This document shows, piece after piece, positions 50,745-58,521 of a DNA stretch of 64,000 nucleotides. The position numbers were made by a program, and so were the translations under genes. Positions within the stretch are counted from its first letter, which is position 1, and each line of letters begins with the position of its first letter. The stretch is from Thiodiazotropha sp040791665 (GTDB taxonomy: Bacteria; Pseudomonadota; Gammaproteobacteria; Chromatiales; Chromatiaceae), in NCBI GenBank assembly GCA_040791665.1, contig JBFNNX010000013.1, positions 303,580 to 367,579 on the forward strand. Direction: 5' to 3'. The notes beneath the pieces were generated by a model. It saw nothing but the letters and a program-made list of their open reading frames with translations. It searched no databases and was not told where the DNA came from.

Positions 50745-52472
50745 CTATTTTTTCCGCACCATATCATCCTCCGACAGCACCAAGGTATAGTTATCCTGTC
50801 TCACACCCTGAAGCAGCATATCGACATCGTCCTTCGGTACATCGACCATCTGCAGTGCTATGGCGCCTAGGCGAAGACTGCTCTCGAGCGCTTCAGGAAA
50901 GGCGTGACTTGCACCCGCTTTGAGCAGATGACCACACGCCTCGAGATCGCGAGCTCTTGAGATCACCGGGATGTGAGGATATGAGTTGCGTACGTGAGAG
51001 ATGGTACGTAATGAAACAGGACCGCTGTCGATTGTCAAAACCAGTAAAGAGGCGACACTCACATTGGCGGCATCCAGCAGGTCGGGATCGCTGATATCCC
51101 CGTAGTAGACCGGAAGGCCATCCTTCTTGCCTTGAGCGACACGATCCGGACTGGTATCGAATACCACAATCGGCACACCACTGGAATGCAGCAGCACGGC
51201 CACGGTGTGCCCCACTCGCCCGTAACCGCCGATAATAACCCGTCGGTTCTCCTCCCCCCTATCGGATGGATAGCGCAGATGATCGGTCTTTTTAGTACTG
51301 ACACTGTCCATTTTTGTCGCCATTTGATCGCTGACACGAATCAGTAGAGGGGTCAGCAACATACTGACCGAAATCACACCTACGGCAGTTACGAAGGTGC
51401 CATCATCGATCACATTCAGCGCTTTTGCCGCCGCAAACATAACGAAACCGAACTCACCGCCCTGGGCGAGAAAAAAACTGACCCGCATCGCTATCTGTTT
51501 TGTATATCCGAAGCCGAGGACGAGCAGAAACAGCACTAGCAGCTTGACCGACACGATGACCAGAATATGTTGAAGAAACAACGACAACTCATTCGATATG
51601 GCTGCAAAGTCGATCGACATACCCACCGCGACAAAGAACAGACTCATCAACAAGCCCTTATATGGCTCAACGAAGGCCTGTATCTGTAGACGATAACTCG
51701 ATCCCGATAGCAACATTCCCATGACAAAGGCCCCAAGGGCCATGGAGAGACCTACCTGATCCATGACCCAGGCAGCGAGGAAGACTGCCAGCATGACAAC
51801 TAAGAGGAAACCCTCTCTATTGCCCTGTTTCGCCAGTTGGTTGAGTACAAATGGCAGAATATACCGACCGACCACCACGACCATGGCAATCATGCCGATC
51901 TCGATCATCAACTGCTGCCAGACAGGAATTTCGGCGGAGACTCCCCCTGTCTCGGAAAAGATGGGCACCAGCGCCAATAGCGGTACGATAGCCAGATCCT
52001 GCATCAACAGGATTGAAAAGGCGGTCATGCCGTGCCGGCTGGCAATCTCGCCCCGCTCCTGCAGGATCTGGATCACAAAGGCGGTCGACGAAAGAGCGAA
52101 GGTAAGGCCTATAAGCAGGGAGAGCGACCAGGAGGGCTGCCATTGATAAAAGTAGACCGCCAATACCAGACCCGTCAGGATAATCTGAAGCAATCCCAGG
52201 CCAAAGACCTCTCTGCGCATGGCCCATAATCGGCGCGGCCGCATCTCCAAGCCGATGATGAACAGCAGCAGTACCACGCCCAGCTCGGTGAAGTGCCTGA
52301 CATCCTCCACATGTTCAGTCACATAGGGACCGGGGGAATAGGGACCGACGACAATGCCGGCCACAAGCAAACCCAAAATTGATCCCAATCCCAAATGCTT
52401 GAACAACGCAACGGCAACCGACGTTGCGATCAACAAGATTAGAGCTGAAAACAGAAATGTATCGAGATGCAT
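50745..52472 (-). CDS. Monovalent cation:proton antiporter-2 (KefB/YbaL-like) with TrkA-N domain
   Basis: 575 residues from the ATG at 52472, preceded by GAGG. About 12-13 membrane helices (about 1-390) form the CPA2 exchanger, with 'LLLFIIGLEMRPRRLWAMR' in the third segment and 'LALSST'-like exchanger sequence ('FALSSTAFVIQILQE'). The C-terminal RCK/TrkA-N domain (about 412-530) has the nucleotide loop 'VIIGGYGRVGHTVAVLL'. Such proteins exchange K+ or Na+ for H+, and Kef types are gated by glutathione adducts. No kefG/kefF-type ancillary gene is adjacent. Confidence 0.92.
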   Translation of the reverse strand: MHLDTFLFSALILLIATSVAVALFKHLGLGSILGLLVAGIVVGPYSPGPYVTEHVEDVRHFTELGVVLLLFIIGLEMRPRRLWAMRREVFGLGLLQIILTGLVLAVYFYQWQPSWSLSLLIGLTFALSSTAFVIQILQERGEIASRHGMTAFSILLMQDLAIVPLLALVPIFSETGGVSAEIPVWQQLMIEIGMIAMVVVVGRYILPFVLNQLAKQGNREGFLLVVMLAVFLAAWVMDQVGLSMALGAFVMGMLLSGSSYRLQIQAFVEPYKGLLMSLFFVAVGMSIDFAAISNELSLFLQHILVIVSVKLLVLFLLVLGFGYTKQIAMRVSFFLAQGGEFGFVMFAAAKALNVIDDGTFVTAVGVISVSMLLTPLLIRVSDQMATKMDSVSTKKTDHLRYPSDRGEENRRVIIGGYGRVGHTVAVLLHSSGVPIVVFDTSPDRVAQGKKDGLPVYYGDISDPDLLDAANVSVASLLVLTIDSGPVSLRTISHVRNSYPHIPVISRARDLEACGHLLKAGASHAFPEALESSLRLGAIALQMVDVPKDDVDMLLQGVRQDNYTLVLSEDDMVRKK

Positions 52473-52977
52473 AAAACCTCGCCGCAAGAGTACGTTTACA
52501 CTATTTCAATCCGCTCTGCCGGGAGCGTTGTTTCGTCCAGCGAGGCAGAATGAGCGAATGATAGCGCCGCTGGCTGGAAAAATAGCCCCTGCCCTGTAGG
52601 TTGCCCCCGAAGGAAGTACCCTTGGGGTACGCCTGAAAAAAATCGCCACTCCACGTTGCTCGTCATTCATTTGAAAAAACAAAAGCCCCCTCCTCACGCA
52701 TTGATTGGCGCTTTTTCAGGTATAACGCCAAGGATTGCTGCATCAATTCTGCCTGCTAATCCATCATGATTCGATAACTAACCTTACTTTAAGCGACAAC
52801 ATAGGGCCTGTTAACACTAATCCAATCGGCCCTAATAGAGATATGCCTGATTTTCCGGCGATCCAAGCAGGCAAGCCAAGTATTTAACCCTACATTATGA
52901 TGGGATATCCCCACATTGTAATCCTGGCCATCTGCGCTAATTTCAAACATAACAGAATTACAAGGCGGGAGGAGAAG
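52473..52977. other. Intergenic region upstream of the antiporter and the HMA-like gene
   Basis: 505 nt with no supported gene. It contains copy C of the 33-bp repeat (52802) and a small stem GTACCC-TTG-GGGTAC near 52615-52635 without a T-run. It must carry promoters for both flanking genes, but I cannot name one with confidence. Confidence 0.4.
52802..52834. repeat. 33-bp dispersed repeat, copy C
   Basis: It begins TAGGGCCTGTT and ends CCAATCGGCCCTA and differs from copy B by one internal base and the last base. It lies 144 nt upstream of the HMA-like gene. Confidence 0.8.
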
Positions 52978-53214
52978 ATGATCAATTTCGATGTCAATGC
53001 TGTGGTTCATATCAATGAAGACTTGTCTCATGATCAGATACATCATATAGAAAAAAGCCTCTCCGGAGTGAGGGGTGTCGTGAGTGCGTGCACTCACGTC
53101 AAGACACCTCACCTGATGGTGGTTGACTACGATCCACTGACCATACATTCACGAGACCTGCTCTCTCACTTCCAGCGAAGTGGTGTGCATGCCTCACTGA
53201 TCGGCGGAATTTAG
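52978..53214 (+). CDS. Small HMA-like (ferredoxin-fold) protein lacking the CxxC motif
   Basis: 78 residues from the ATG at 52978, preceded by GGAGGAG; upstream in-frame codons to 52897 are not needed. The pattern of strand 'NAVVHINEDLSHDQIHHIEKSL', then 'GVRGVVSAC', then 'HLMVVDYDPLTIHSRDLL' matches the beta-alpha-beta layout of heavy-metal-associated domains. The metal-binding CxxC is replaced and only one cysteine is present. Several histidines remain. It could be a regulatory or structural relative, and its function is unknown. Confidence 0.7.
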   Translation: MINFDVNAVVHINEDLSHDQIHHIEKSLSGVRGVVSACTHVKTPHLMVVDYDPLTIHSRDLLSHFQRSGVHASLIGGI

Positions 53215-53305
53215 CAACCCGGGGCCAACCATCCTGACTGGAATCCACTGCTGCGATCGACCCGCATCAGTGGTATTTTACGAGGAGGTTGGATACGCTA
53301 GGCCG

Positions 53306-53551
53306 ATGCATAGTCCCAGACGATTCAATATTCCACTGGAAATACTGTTAGAGGCGAAAAAGTGCACCAAGAAACATGCCTGTCTCACGGATATCGACTA
53401 TAAGTTGTGCGGCATCAGGCTAACCTCCGATAACACATCAAGAATGATTTGCGGCAAAGGCATCGACTGCCAATACAGTTCCCGACTGGGCAAGGAGATC
53501 GTCTGCACCTGTCCTGTAAGGCACGCCATTCATAGCAAATACGGCATTTGA
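53306..53551 (+). CDS. Small cysteine-rich protein of unknown function
   Basis: 81 residues from the ATG at 53306. A GTG at 53270 would add 12 residues; GAGGAGG lies between the two, about 20 nt before the ATG, so the start is unsure. Seven cysteines occur: C-x5-C, a lone C, then MIC-x4-DC and a final VCTCP. It has no signal peptide. It may bind a metal or an iron-sulfur cluster. It follows the HMA-like gene and precedes the DUF2461 gene by 12 nt, so the three may form an operon. I do not recognise a family. Confidence 0.6.
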   Translation: MHSPRRFNIPLEILLEAKKCTKKHACLTDIDYKLCGIRLTSDNTSRMICGKGIDCQYSSRLGKEIVCTCPVRHAIHSKYGI

Positions 53552-53563
53552 TCCGGCCTGCAT

Positions 53564-54253
53564 ATGAATAGCTTCCAGGGTTTCCCGCCGCAGACACTCA
53601 CCTTTCTTGAAGCGCTGGCACAGAATAACAATCGCGAATGGTTCGCTGACAATAAACAGCAGTATGAATCCGCTGTCAGGGAGCCGGCGCTTGCATTTAT
53701 TGAAGAGATGGCGCCAAAACTGAACGGCATCTCAAACCAGTTTCGCGCCATTGCCAAAAAAACCGGCGGCTCCTTGATGCGCGTCTATCGTGATACCCGC
53801 TTCTCCAAGGACAAGACACCCTATAAAACCAATATCGGCATTCAATTCAGACATTCTCTGGGTAAGGACGTGCATGCTCCGGGTTTCTATCTTCATATCG
53901 AACCAGGCAACTGTTTTCTTGGCGCGGGCATATGGCACCCGGACTCCAAGACGCTGAGTAAAATCAGAAACTTCATTACTGACAATCCTGCGGCCTGGCG
54001 GGCTGCGTTACGCGAGAAACCATTCCGCAAGCACTTTCAACTCGTGGGTGACTCCTTGATCAGGCCACCGAGAGGCTTCCCTGCCGAGCATCCCCTGATA
54101 GAGGATTTAAAACGCAAAGACTTTATCGCGCTCAAGGACTTTGACAGTGAAGAGATCGACACACCATCGTTCTGCAATTTCGTTACCCGGGGATTCAGGC
54201 AGACCGATTCACTGATGCGCTATCTCTGTGCGGCGGTCGAGGTCAACTACTGA
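53564..54253 (+). CDS. DUF2461 (TIGR02453) family protein
   Basis: 229 residues. The family signature 'LTFLEALAQNNNREWFADNKQQYE' opens the protein. 'GGSLMRVYRDTRFSKDKTPYKTNIGIQF' is split over two strands, and 'PGFYLHIEPGNCFLGAGIWHP' follows. No signal peptide. The function of this widespread family is unknown to me. The ATG at 53564 is clear. Confidence 0.88.
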   Translation: MNSFQGFPPQTLTFLEALAQNNNREWFADNKQQYESAVREPALAFIEEMAPKLNGISNQFRAIAKKTGGSLMRVYRDTRFSKDKTPYKTNIGIQFRHSLGKDVHAPGFYLHIEPGNCFLGAGIWHPDSKTLSKIRNFITDNPAAWRAALREKPFRKHFQLVGDSLIRPPRGFPAEHPLIEDLKRKDFIALKDFDSEEIDTPSFCNFVTRGFRQTDSLMRYLCAAVEVNY

Positions 54254-54410
54254 AGTTCAATGTAGCCGCAAATGGACGCCAATCTCCGCTAATGTTCGCT
54301 AATTCTATATGCAGATGTTTTGACTGATGCATCACAGCAGCTGTTCCAAATCGGTAGGTCAGGGAGCTGTCGGTCGGTGTCAGCGCAACGTGACCGTAAT
54401 AACTGCTCAT

Positions 54411-54696
54411 CTATTAACCCGGCAACTAAGTATATCGCTTTCAGGGCTTCAGGCATGCTCTTGATCAAGGCTTGGCTCGCAGAGAAGGGTTGTTCCCTTG
54501 TCAAGAGCCGTAACGCAGAGCAAGGGCATGCCTGAAGCCCCTAACATTTTGATTTTTTAAGGCAGGCCGCAGTGTACCTGCCTACAGACTGCGTTATCAA
54601 AACTGGCTGTAGGAGGGCTACAGCGGCGTTTTGATGCCTTGCTGTAGGCAGGTACACTGCGGCTGAAAGCGATATACTTAGTTGCCGGGTTAATAG
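54411..54696. repeat. Composite palindromic element (34-bp inverted repeats enclosing two long hairpins)
   Basis: Perfect 34-bp inverted arms lie at 54411-54444 and 54663-54696, beginning CTATTAACCCGGC and ending ...TTAATAG. Inside, 54444-54463 pairs with 54521-54540 (20 bp, one mismatch) and 54566-54587 pairs with 54642-54663 (22 bp, perfect). A smaller stem, GCTGTAG/CTACAGC, lies inside the second. The right arm contains the last Tyr codon and the stop of the GTPase gene at 54690. No transposase is encoded. It resembles a miniature transposable element or a REP-family cluster. Confidence 0.85.
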
Positions 54697-56036
54697 GCCC
54701 GCAATCTTTGTCGGATATCTTCTTTCGCCTGTTGCAGGATGGAGTCTTTATCCACGGACTCCAGGATCTGTTGCACGATCGTCTTCGGCCCACCGCTCCC
54801 CCAGGAGCGCCCCTGGGCAAAGTAGCTCTGGGTTGCCTTTCCGACGATATAGGTGGTGTAGTAGCCCATCGCTCCCTGGGCCGCCGCAGTCACCAGGGTC
54901 GAGAGGCCGGCACTGCCCGCCTTGAGGGCGCTGGCCGCCACATTCACCGTCCACACGGTGGCCATCAGCAACGCCATCTGGGCGCCGATGGTTTTTATCA
55001 GCTCACCAGCCTCACCCCGGGAAACCGACATCCCATAGACGCGGGCCAGATGCATCACCATTGAGGCGTCAAGGGCCAGGGCCGCCACCAGGTCGGCCAC
55101 CGGTATCGGGTTCAGCGCCACCGCCACGCCCTTGCCCAGGCAATAGCCCCTTATCACCCGCTCAGCCACATCCTGGCGCACCTTCACGATGCGGCCGGCA
55201 ACCTCATCGCTGAGCTCACCGGCGAAGAGACTGGCATTCAGGGCAGAGAGTACCATTCCCTCCCTCTCGATCAGCTGCCATAGACTGCCTGCCAGAAGTG
55301 TCACATCGGGCAGAGGGCGTTTGCGGATCTCTCGCTCTCGACCCTGTTCATCCGTTTGCAGGTATATCCGTTCCGCGGGATGTGCCGCGGCAGGCACGAT
55401 GTAGGGAGCGGCGACCAGTTCCAGTAACTTTTCCTGCAGGCTGGCGAGGAGCAGCTCCAGCTCTTCGCCGCTATAGCGATCCGACTTGTTGAGCACCACC
55501 AGGATCGGACGATTACGCTGATGCAGGGATCGAATGGCCTGCAACTCGGTTTGTGTCAGGTCGCCATCCACCACGAAGAGCACCAGATCGGCGCGGCCCG
55601 CCACATCCTCGGCCATCCGCTCACGCTCCTCGCCACTGATCTCGTTGATCCCCGGGGTGTCGATCAGATAGACCCCACCGGCCTCGACCTCCTGCCAGGG
55701 CGCCATATCGCTATGGCGCGTCTCACCGTGCAGGGCACTGACGGTAAACCGCTCCTCCCCCAACAGGGCATTCAACAGCGCAGACTTGCCGACACTTACC
55801 CGGCCGAAGACCGCGATATGCAGATGACCATGCTCCAGCTTGTCAAGCATAGCCTCAACCTGCATGAAGTCGTCTTTCAGACTGTCGCGGACACTATTGG
55901 GCAGGCGCTCATCATCGAGCAGTTCCCGCAGGTTCTCCCGCGCCAATTGGAGATGTTCTTCCCCTTGCGACCCGTTACCGGCCTCACTCTTTTTTTCTGA
56001 ACTCTTCCACAGCCAGCCGGGCAAAATATTTTGCAC
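54690..56036 (-). CDS. Era/dynamin-like GTPase with DUF697-type C-terminus
   Basis: 448 residues from a GTG at 56036, preceded by GGAG at a 6-nt spacing; a GTG at 56054 has no ribosome site. GTP motifs: 'GRVSVGKSALLNALLGEERF' (G1, about 78-97), 'LIDTPGINE' (G3) and 'VVLNKSDRYSGEE' (G4). The C-terminal part has hydrophobic helices of the DUF697 type, suggesting membrane association. It overlaps the companion GTPase gene by 53 nt. Its last codons and stop lie inside a palindromic repeat. Function unknown; relatives are tied to membrane or stress processes. Confidence 0.85.
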   Translation of the reverse strand: MQNILPGWLWKSSEKKSEAGNGSQGEEHLQLARENLRELLDDERLPNSVRDSLKDDFMQVEAMLDKLEHGHLHIAVFGRVSVGKSALLNALLGEERFTVSALHGETRHSDMAPWQEVEAGGVYLIDTPGINEISGEERERMAEDVAGRADLVLFVVDGDLTQTELQAIRSLHQRNRPILVVLNKSDRYSGEELELLLASLQEKLLELVAAPYIVPAAAHPAERIYLQTDEQGREREIRKRPLPDVTLLAGSLWQLIEREGMVLSALNASLFAGELSDEVAGRIVKVRQDVAERVIRGYCLGKGVAVALNPIPVADLVAALALDASMVMHLARVYGMSVSRGEAGELIKTIGAQMALLMATVWTVNVAASALKAGSAGLSTLVTAAAQGAMGYYTTYIVGKATQSYFAQGRSWGSGGPKTIVQQILESVDKDSILQQAKEDIRQRLRAY

Positions 56037-57486
56037 GGCTCTCCAGATCTCCACTCAGCGCCTCCTCGAAATAGTCCAATGCCTGAACGGTCTTGAGCGT
56101 TCCACTCTCCTGCAGGGTCTTTACCACGGCCTTTCCCAGACCTTCAAAAATCAAGCCGTAGGCAACAGCATGAATCAAACCTCCGGTCACGGTTCCCACA
56201 CCCGGAAATGCCTTCAACACATTGCCGGTCATGGCCAGCAGCAAGGTCATGCGTTTACCCACATTCTGACTGGCCAGGTCGATAAAGTGTTCAACGTCGA
56301 CCTCTCGAGCCTTCACCTCATACAGGGAGGTGAGGGCCTTCACCATCTGCACACCCAGATAGCCCTGTATCAGGACATCGGTACCGGGGCTGATCGCCGC
56401 CATGGCGCCCACCATCGCTTTGCCGGTGTACTGTCTCACCAGTTTCTCGCCTTCCTGACGCCGATGGGCCTGGGTCGCCAGGTGAAGCTTCTCGGCACCC
56501 AACCGTACCAGACTCTCATCCCGCCGTGTATCGAGCCGCTCCCCCTCGCTTTTGATTCGGAGTTTGATCGCACTCATCAACTCCCCGATCTTTGCCACCC
56601 TGTCACGCAACTCGTGCCACTCTTTGCCGGAAGCGTCGATACGTGTTACCTCCTCTTTCCCCCCCGCCTGAACCGGTATGATTTCAATCTCCGGCAGCCG
56701 TTCTCGAAGCCTGGCGAGGATAGCCTTGAGATCCTCCTCGCCATAGCGGTCCTGTTTGTTCAAGGCCACGATCAGCGGGCGCTCGAGTGCCTTAAGCACT
56801 TCCAGCTCTTGGTATTGATCACGGGTCAACTCCCCGTCACAGACGTAGATCACCAGATGGGCGCGTCTCGCCTCCTCGCGGGCCATGTGCGCAAGCTCCG
56901 GATCGGTGTCGAGGATACCCGGCGCATCCGTCAGTTGCAGGTTGACGCCCTCGCCCTCGGCATACTCATAGTGGGCGATACGCCGGGTAGTGCCGGCGCG
57001 AGGGTCCACATCAATATCCTCGGCCTCAGTAACCGCCTTAATAAGGGCACTCTTGCCTGAGGATACGGCACCGAAAAAGACCACATAGAGCGTCATTTGC
57101 GCCGTCCGCCGATCGAGCTCCCGCAACTCTTGGCGTGCTTCGGCCGTATCGATCCCCTTAGCATCCGCCTGCTGCAGCGCTTCGGTCAAAGTCTCCCTAT
57201 CCTGCGGCAGTGAAACCCCCGATACCTGATCAGCAAGTTTGCGTTTTGCCGGTCGCAGAAGCAACCAACTCAGAACCGAGACCAGTAGAGCGAAACCGAA
57301 CAGGCCTATGGCGTAGACCACCAACAAGGCGGGAGAGAGTTGATCGAGTATCTGCCACACACTCAGCGCAGATTCAGTTAGCTGCAGCATGATCAACAGC
57401 GCCAGCAGTAAAAGAAACAGTAGCGCCACCAACAGCAGCAGACGTAATATGCGCTTTTGCGAAGTGGGAAGCTGTTGCTCTGTCAT
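55984..57486 (-). CDS. Membrane-anchored GTPase with DUF697 domain
   Basis: 500 residues from the ATG at 57486 ('MTEQQLPTSQ'); longer starts add a leader without a ribosome site. Two helices (about 14-35 and 52-78) anchor the N-terminus. GTP motifs: 'GAVSSGKSALIKAV' (139-152), 'TDAPGILDTDPE' and 'VALNKQDRYGEED'. The C-terminal region has DUF697-like amphipathic helices. It is the first gene of a two-gene unit with the GTPase at 54690 and overlaps it. The pair may work as a heteromer, an inference from overlap and similarity. Confidence 0.88.
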   Translation of the reverse strand: MTEQQLPTSQKRILRLLLLVALLFLLLLALLIMLQLTESALSVWQILDQLSPALLVVYAIGLFGFALLVSVLSWLLLRPAKRKLADQVSGVSLPQDRETLTEALQQADAKGIDTAEARQELRELDRRTAQMTLYVVFFGAVSSGKSALIKAVTEAEDIDVDPRAGTTRRIAHYEYAEGEGVNLQLTDAPGILDTDPELAHMAREEARRAHLVIYVCDGELTRDQYQELEVLKALERPLIVALNKQDRYGEEDLKAILARLRERLPEIEIIPVQAGGKEEVTRIDASGKEWHELRDRVAKIGELMSAIKLRIKSEGERLDTRRDESLVRLGAEKLHLATQAHRRQEGEKLVRQYTGKAMVGAMAAISPGTDVLIQGYLGVQMVKALTSLYEVKAREVDVEHFIDLASQNVGKRMTLLLAMTGNVLKAFPGVGTVTGGLIHAVAYGLIFEGLGKAVVKTLQESGTLKTVQALDYFEEALSGDLESRAKYFARLAVEEFRKKE

Positions 57487-57555
57487 GGCTGTAGATACTG
57501 GTAGAAACCTTACGGCATAATCCTGATCGAACAGAATACGGTAGAAACTGACACT

Positions 57556-57588
57556 AGTGTAGTGTCTCATATGGGTTGAAACACTACA
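57556..57588. promoter_or_regulatory. Inverted repeat in the GTPase/57611 divergent region
   Basis: TGTAGTGT (57558-57565) and ACACTACA (57581-57588) flank a 15-bp centre. The 16-bp left part is identical to 46379-46394. It lies between the GTPase gene (leftward) and the gene at 57611. It could be an operator or the trace of a repeat. Confidence 0.45.
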
Positions 57589-57610
57589 TTAAACCAGCCA
57601 TGGAGCAGAG

Positions 57611-57955
57611 ATGATTCACCTCCCCAAAGCCAGGGATGCCTGGAAAAGCCCTGAATTCGATCAGGTCCTTAAGGGTGAAATGGAAGCGATCGATGCGGAT
57701 CAACTTCCCCTGCAGCAAGGTCTGACCCTCAGCAGCATGGTCAGTTCGGAGCCCTTCAGCGTAATCGTCATCGATAGCGAAGAGTATACGGCATTCATCC
57801 GCTGCAAGGTCTCGATCGTCTATGCCGGCGTCATCGCCGGTTGTAGCTGTGCCGACGATCCCACGCCGCTGGATACGCAAACGGAATATTGTGAACTTGT
57901 GCTGGAGATTGATAAGGGATCCGCTGAGACCAGGGCCATTCTATTGAAAACCTGA
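57611..57955 (+). CDS. Conserved-looking hypothetical protein
   Basis: 114 residues with GGAGCAGAG before the ATG. The composition is a compact soluble protein of beta strands ('FSVIVIDSEEYTAFIRCKVSIVYAG', split) and one alpha segment near the start ('SPEFDQVLKGEMEAI'). Three or four cysteines, with 'GCSCADDP' in the middle. No signal peptide or membrane helix. I do not recognise the family. It diverges from the GTPase pair and converges on the glutaredoxin-like gene. Confidence 0.7.
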   Translation: MIHLPKARDAWKSPEFDQVLKGEMEAIDADQLPLQQGLTLSSMVSSEPFSVIVIDSEEYTAFIRCKVSIVYAGVIAGCSCADDPTPLDTQTEYCELVLEIDKGSAETRAILLKT

Positions 57956-57975
57956 GCGATCTCTGAGATATGCAG

Positions 57976-58332
57976 TTATTGACTGCCGCCTTTAATGGAC
58001 AAAATTTCTGAAATTGGAGGATTTTCCAGCAGCATATAACCATAGGCATCAAAGATGGGTGTTCCATAGCTTCGAGGAGGAAACCCTGAGTTTGACAGTT
58101 TTTGGTTCAATTCTTCTCTTTTCCTGCTGTCTTTGTCGATATAATACTCTACAAACTTTACTCCAGCGGACCTCAACTCCTTCGATTTCTTTTTGCAATA
58201 CCCACAGGTCGTAAGCGAATACATAATCAATTTATCATGTGATACGCCTGTAAATCCCTCTTGTTTTCGGTAATCGTTGATATACCAATGATAGGCCCCG
58301 AAAAGGATCAAAATCAAAAGTAGATATTTCAT
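57976..58332 (-). CDS. Glutaredoxin-like protein with N-terminal membrane anchor
   Basis: 118 residues from the ATG at 58332. One helix (about 3-15) precedes a glutaredoxin fold with active site 'TTCGYCKKK' (Cys43, Cys46) and the cis-Pro in 'GTPIFDAYGYML'. The likely orientation puts the thiol domain in the periplasm, where few glutaredoxins work. It could be a thiol-disulfide helper of the envelope. Base composition is more A/T-rich than its neighbours. Confidence 0.82.
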   Translation of the reverse strand: MKYLLLILILFGAYHWYINDYRKQEGFTGVSHDKLIMYSLTTCGYCKKKSKELRSAGVKFVEYYIDKDSRKREELNQKLSNSGFPPRSYGTPIFDAYGYMLLENPPISEILSIKGGSQ

Positions 58333-58502
58333 TTTCAAAAATCGGCTTCTAAATCAGCGCTGTAGAAAAGTGAGTGCTCAGGTCTCTGAACCCATTATTC
58401 AACTGATTCACCATGCTCATCCATCAATAATGCAATCGATGGGTGGATGCGGTTGTTTCTGGCTGCGCCAGGTCTCTTTTGAGACGCAATTGGTTTATCT
58501 AA

Positions 58503-58521
58503 CACACCTCATTCAGGTGTG
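58503..58521 (-). terminator. Weak terminator at the end of the large exoprotein gene
   Basis: CACACCT and AGGTGTG flank a 5-nt loop and enclose the stop codon. The following T-run is poor (TTAGATAAACC on the minus strand), so termination is doubtful. Confidence 0.35.

Noticed and set aside
55840..57060. 406-residue open frame antisense to both GTPases
   Set aside because: Both GTPases have intact GTP motifs; the antisense frame has none.
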